From contig JAJZGH010000300.1 of the NCBI GenBank assembly GCA_021798635.1, positions 1-5,158 of the forward strand: a stretch of DNA of 5,158 bases, read 5' to 3'. The notes below the pieces were generated by a model. It had not been told where the DNA came from. It saw only the letters and a list, made by a program, of their open reading frames with translations, and did no database searches. A program made the position numbers and the translations under genes. The DNA comes from Planctomycetota bacterium. GTDB lineage: Bacteria; Planctomycetota; Phycisphaerae; WQYP01. This document shows, piece after piece, positions 4,697-5,158 of the stretch (positions are counted from its first letter, which is position 1; every line of letters begins with the position of its first letter).

Positions 4697-5158
4697 GCCG
4701 GAGCCGCAATTAGCCCTGCGTTTGAAAATTCCACTAGAAATTCAGGTTTGAACGGTTGCTTGGTGACCTTAATACTTTCAATGCGATCCACCCGGTATGC
4801 ACGCAGTTCGCGCGTTTCAATCTTGATGGCGTAAAGAATGAGTTTGCCATCGTGTGTCCGTCGAAGCGAATAGGGTTCTATGATGCGCTGTGCGCCATCA
4901 TAGCCAAGCGCGATGCACAGATGATTCGCCGCAGCAAAGCGGATGGATTCCAGCGGCACGCCGGCCCGCCATGTCCAGATGGATGATGGAGGACTCCATT
5001 GCTCCGCCGTAGCTTCATCATCGGTTCGCGGGATAGCCGGCAGTGCAGAACTCGGGGCCATACCCTCAATCCAATTGAAGAGGTCCGGCAGTTCGTTCCA
5101 AAAATGCTCAAATGGTGGAAGAACCGGCAATTGGTGAGCCAACATATTAGAGATCGGA
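4690..5158 (-). CDS. WYL-domain-like protein, 5' end outside the window
   Basis: WYL domains are SH3-like ligand-sensing modules found mostly in transcription regulators. The visible C-terminal part has an N-terminal segment FEHFWNELPDLFNWIEG (about residues 12-28 counted from the first ATG at 5145). A low-complexity linker follows, then the WYL-like core: LESIRFAAANHLCIALGY (65-82), IIEPYSLRRTHDGKLILYAI (88-107) and TRELRAYRVDRIESIKVT (111-128). The EPYSLRRT and YRVDRIES strands are the characteristic parts. There is no helix-turn-helix in the visible part. The frame stays open upstream of ATG 5145 to the window edge (PISN-M) and no Shine-Dalgarno precedes that ATG, so the true start is probably further right. 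The gene ends with TAG at 4690-4692, inside the 3'-flank repeat. The family call is from memory of the pattern. Confidence 0.75.
   Translation of the reverse strand, partial: PISNMLAHQLPVLPPFEHFWNELPDLFNWIEGMAPSSALPAIPRTDDEATAEQWSPPSSIWTWRAGVPLESIRFAAANHLCIALGYDGAQRIIEPYSLRRTHDGKLILYAIKIETRELRAYRVDRIESIKVTKQPFKPEFLVEFSNAGLIAAPAQ

Noticed and set aside
1..5158. CRISPR array, rRNA, integrase or transposase
   Set aside because: No regularly spaced repeats, no rRNA signature and no recombinase-like protein were found on either strand.

Overview
The window holds a ribosomal gene, a toxin-antitoxin-like pair and several accessory genes. Five genes read leftwards (minus strand) and one two-gene module reads rightwards. 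The organism is an unidentified, moderately GC-rich bacterium. The S10 sequence (RIRMEAYDH, ending in KIKA), the secreted and WYL-type proteins, and intergenic DNA of the 'cacaaagacacgaag' and 'atccgcgtaatccgcgg' kind resemble what I know from Planctomycetes/PVC genomes. That placement is inference and was not tested by search.

Layout. Bases 1-225 show no convincing gene. At 248-568 (-) lies a complete rpsJ (ribosomal protein S10) as its own transcription unit: a near-consensus sigma70 promoter (715-742), a leader of about 140 nt, and an intrinsic terminator just after the stop (226-241). It is therefore not read through into rplC, as it would be in a classical S10 operon. Divergently, 860-1500 (+) encodes an MNT-type nucleotidyltransferase antitoxin (MntA-like) whose stop overlaps (ATGA) the start of a HEPN RNase toxin gene (HepT-like). 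The hepT frame is interrupted by one TAG at codon 40, yet the RX4HXY catalytic motif downstream is intact. A hairpin plus T-run at 1630-1649 ends this module, and a perfect 13-bp inverted repeat (764-776 / 1612-1624) brackets it.

From 1674 to 4023 genes run leftwards. In transcription order they are a 359-aa exported protein of unknown function (2944-4023), a doubtful 50-codon frame (2750-2902), a DUF4279-like protein (2294-2740) and an unrecognised 177-aa protein (1674-2207). The last two look like small orphan immunity-type genes, but no toxin gene is present in the window. A 666-bp stretch (4024-4689) holds repeats and hairpins and no gene I trust. The right edge (4690-5158, -) is the C-terminal part of a WYL-domain-like protein whose start lies outside the window.

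The most interesting points are the single nonsense codon splitting an otherwise well-preserved HepT next to an intact MntA, the inverted repeat around that module, the detached rpsJ unit, and a matching 3'-flanking sequence behind two unrelated minus-strand genes (2905-2950 and 4612-4696).
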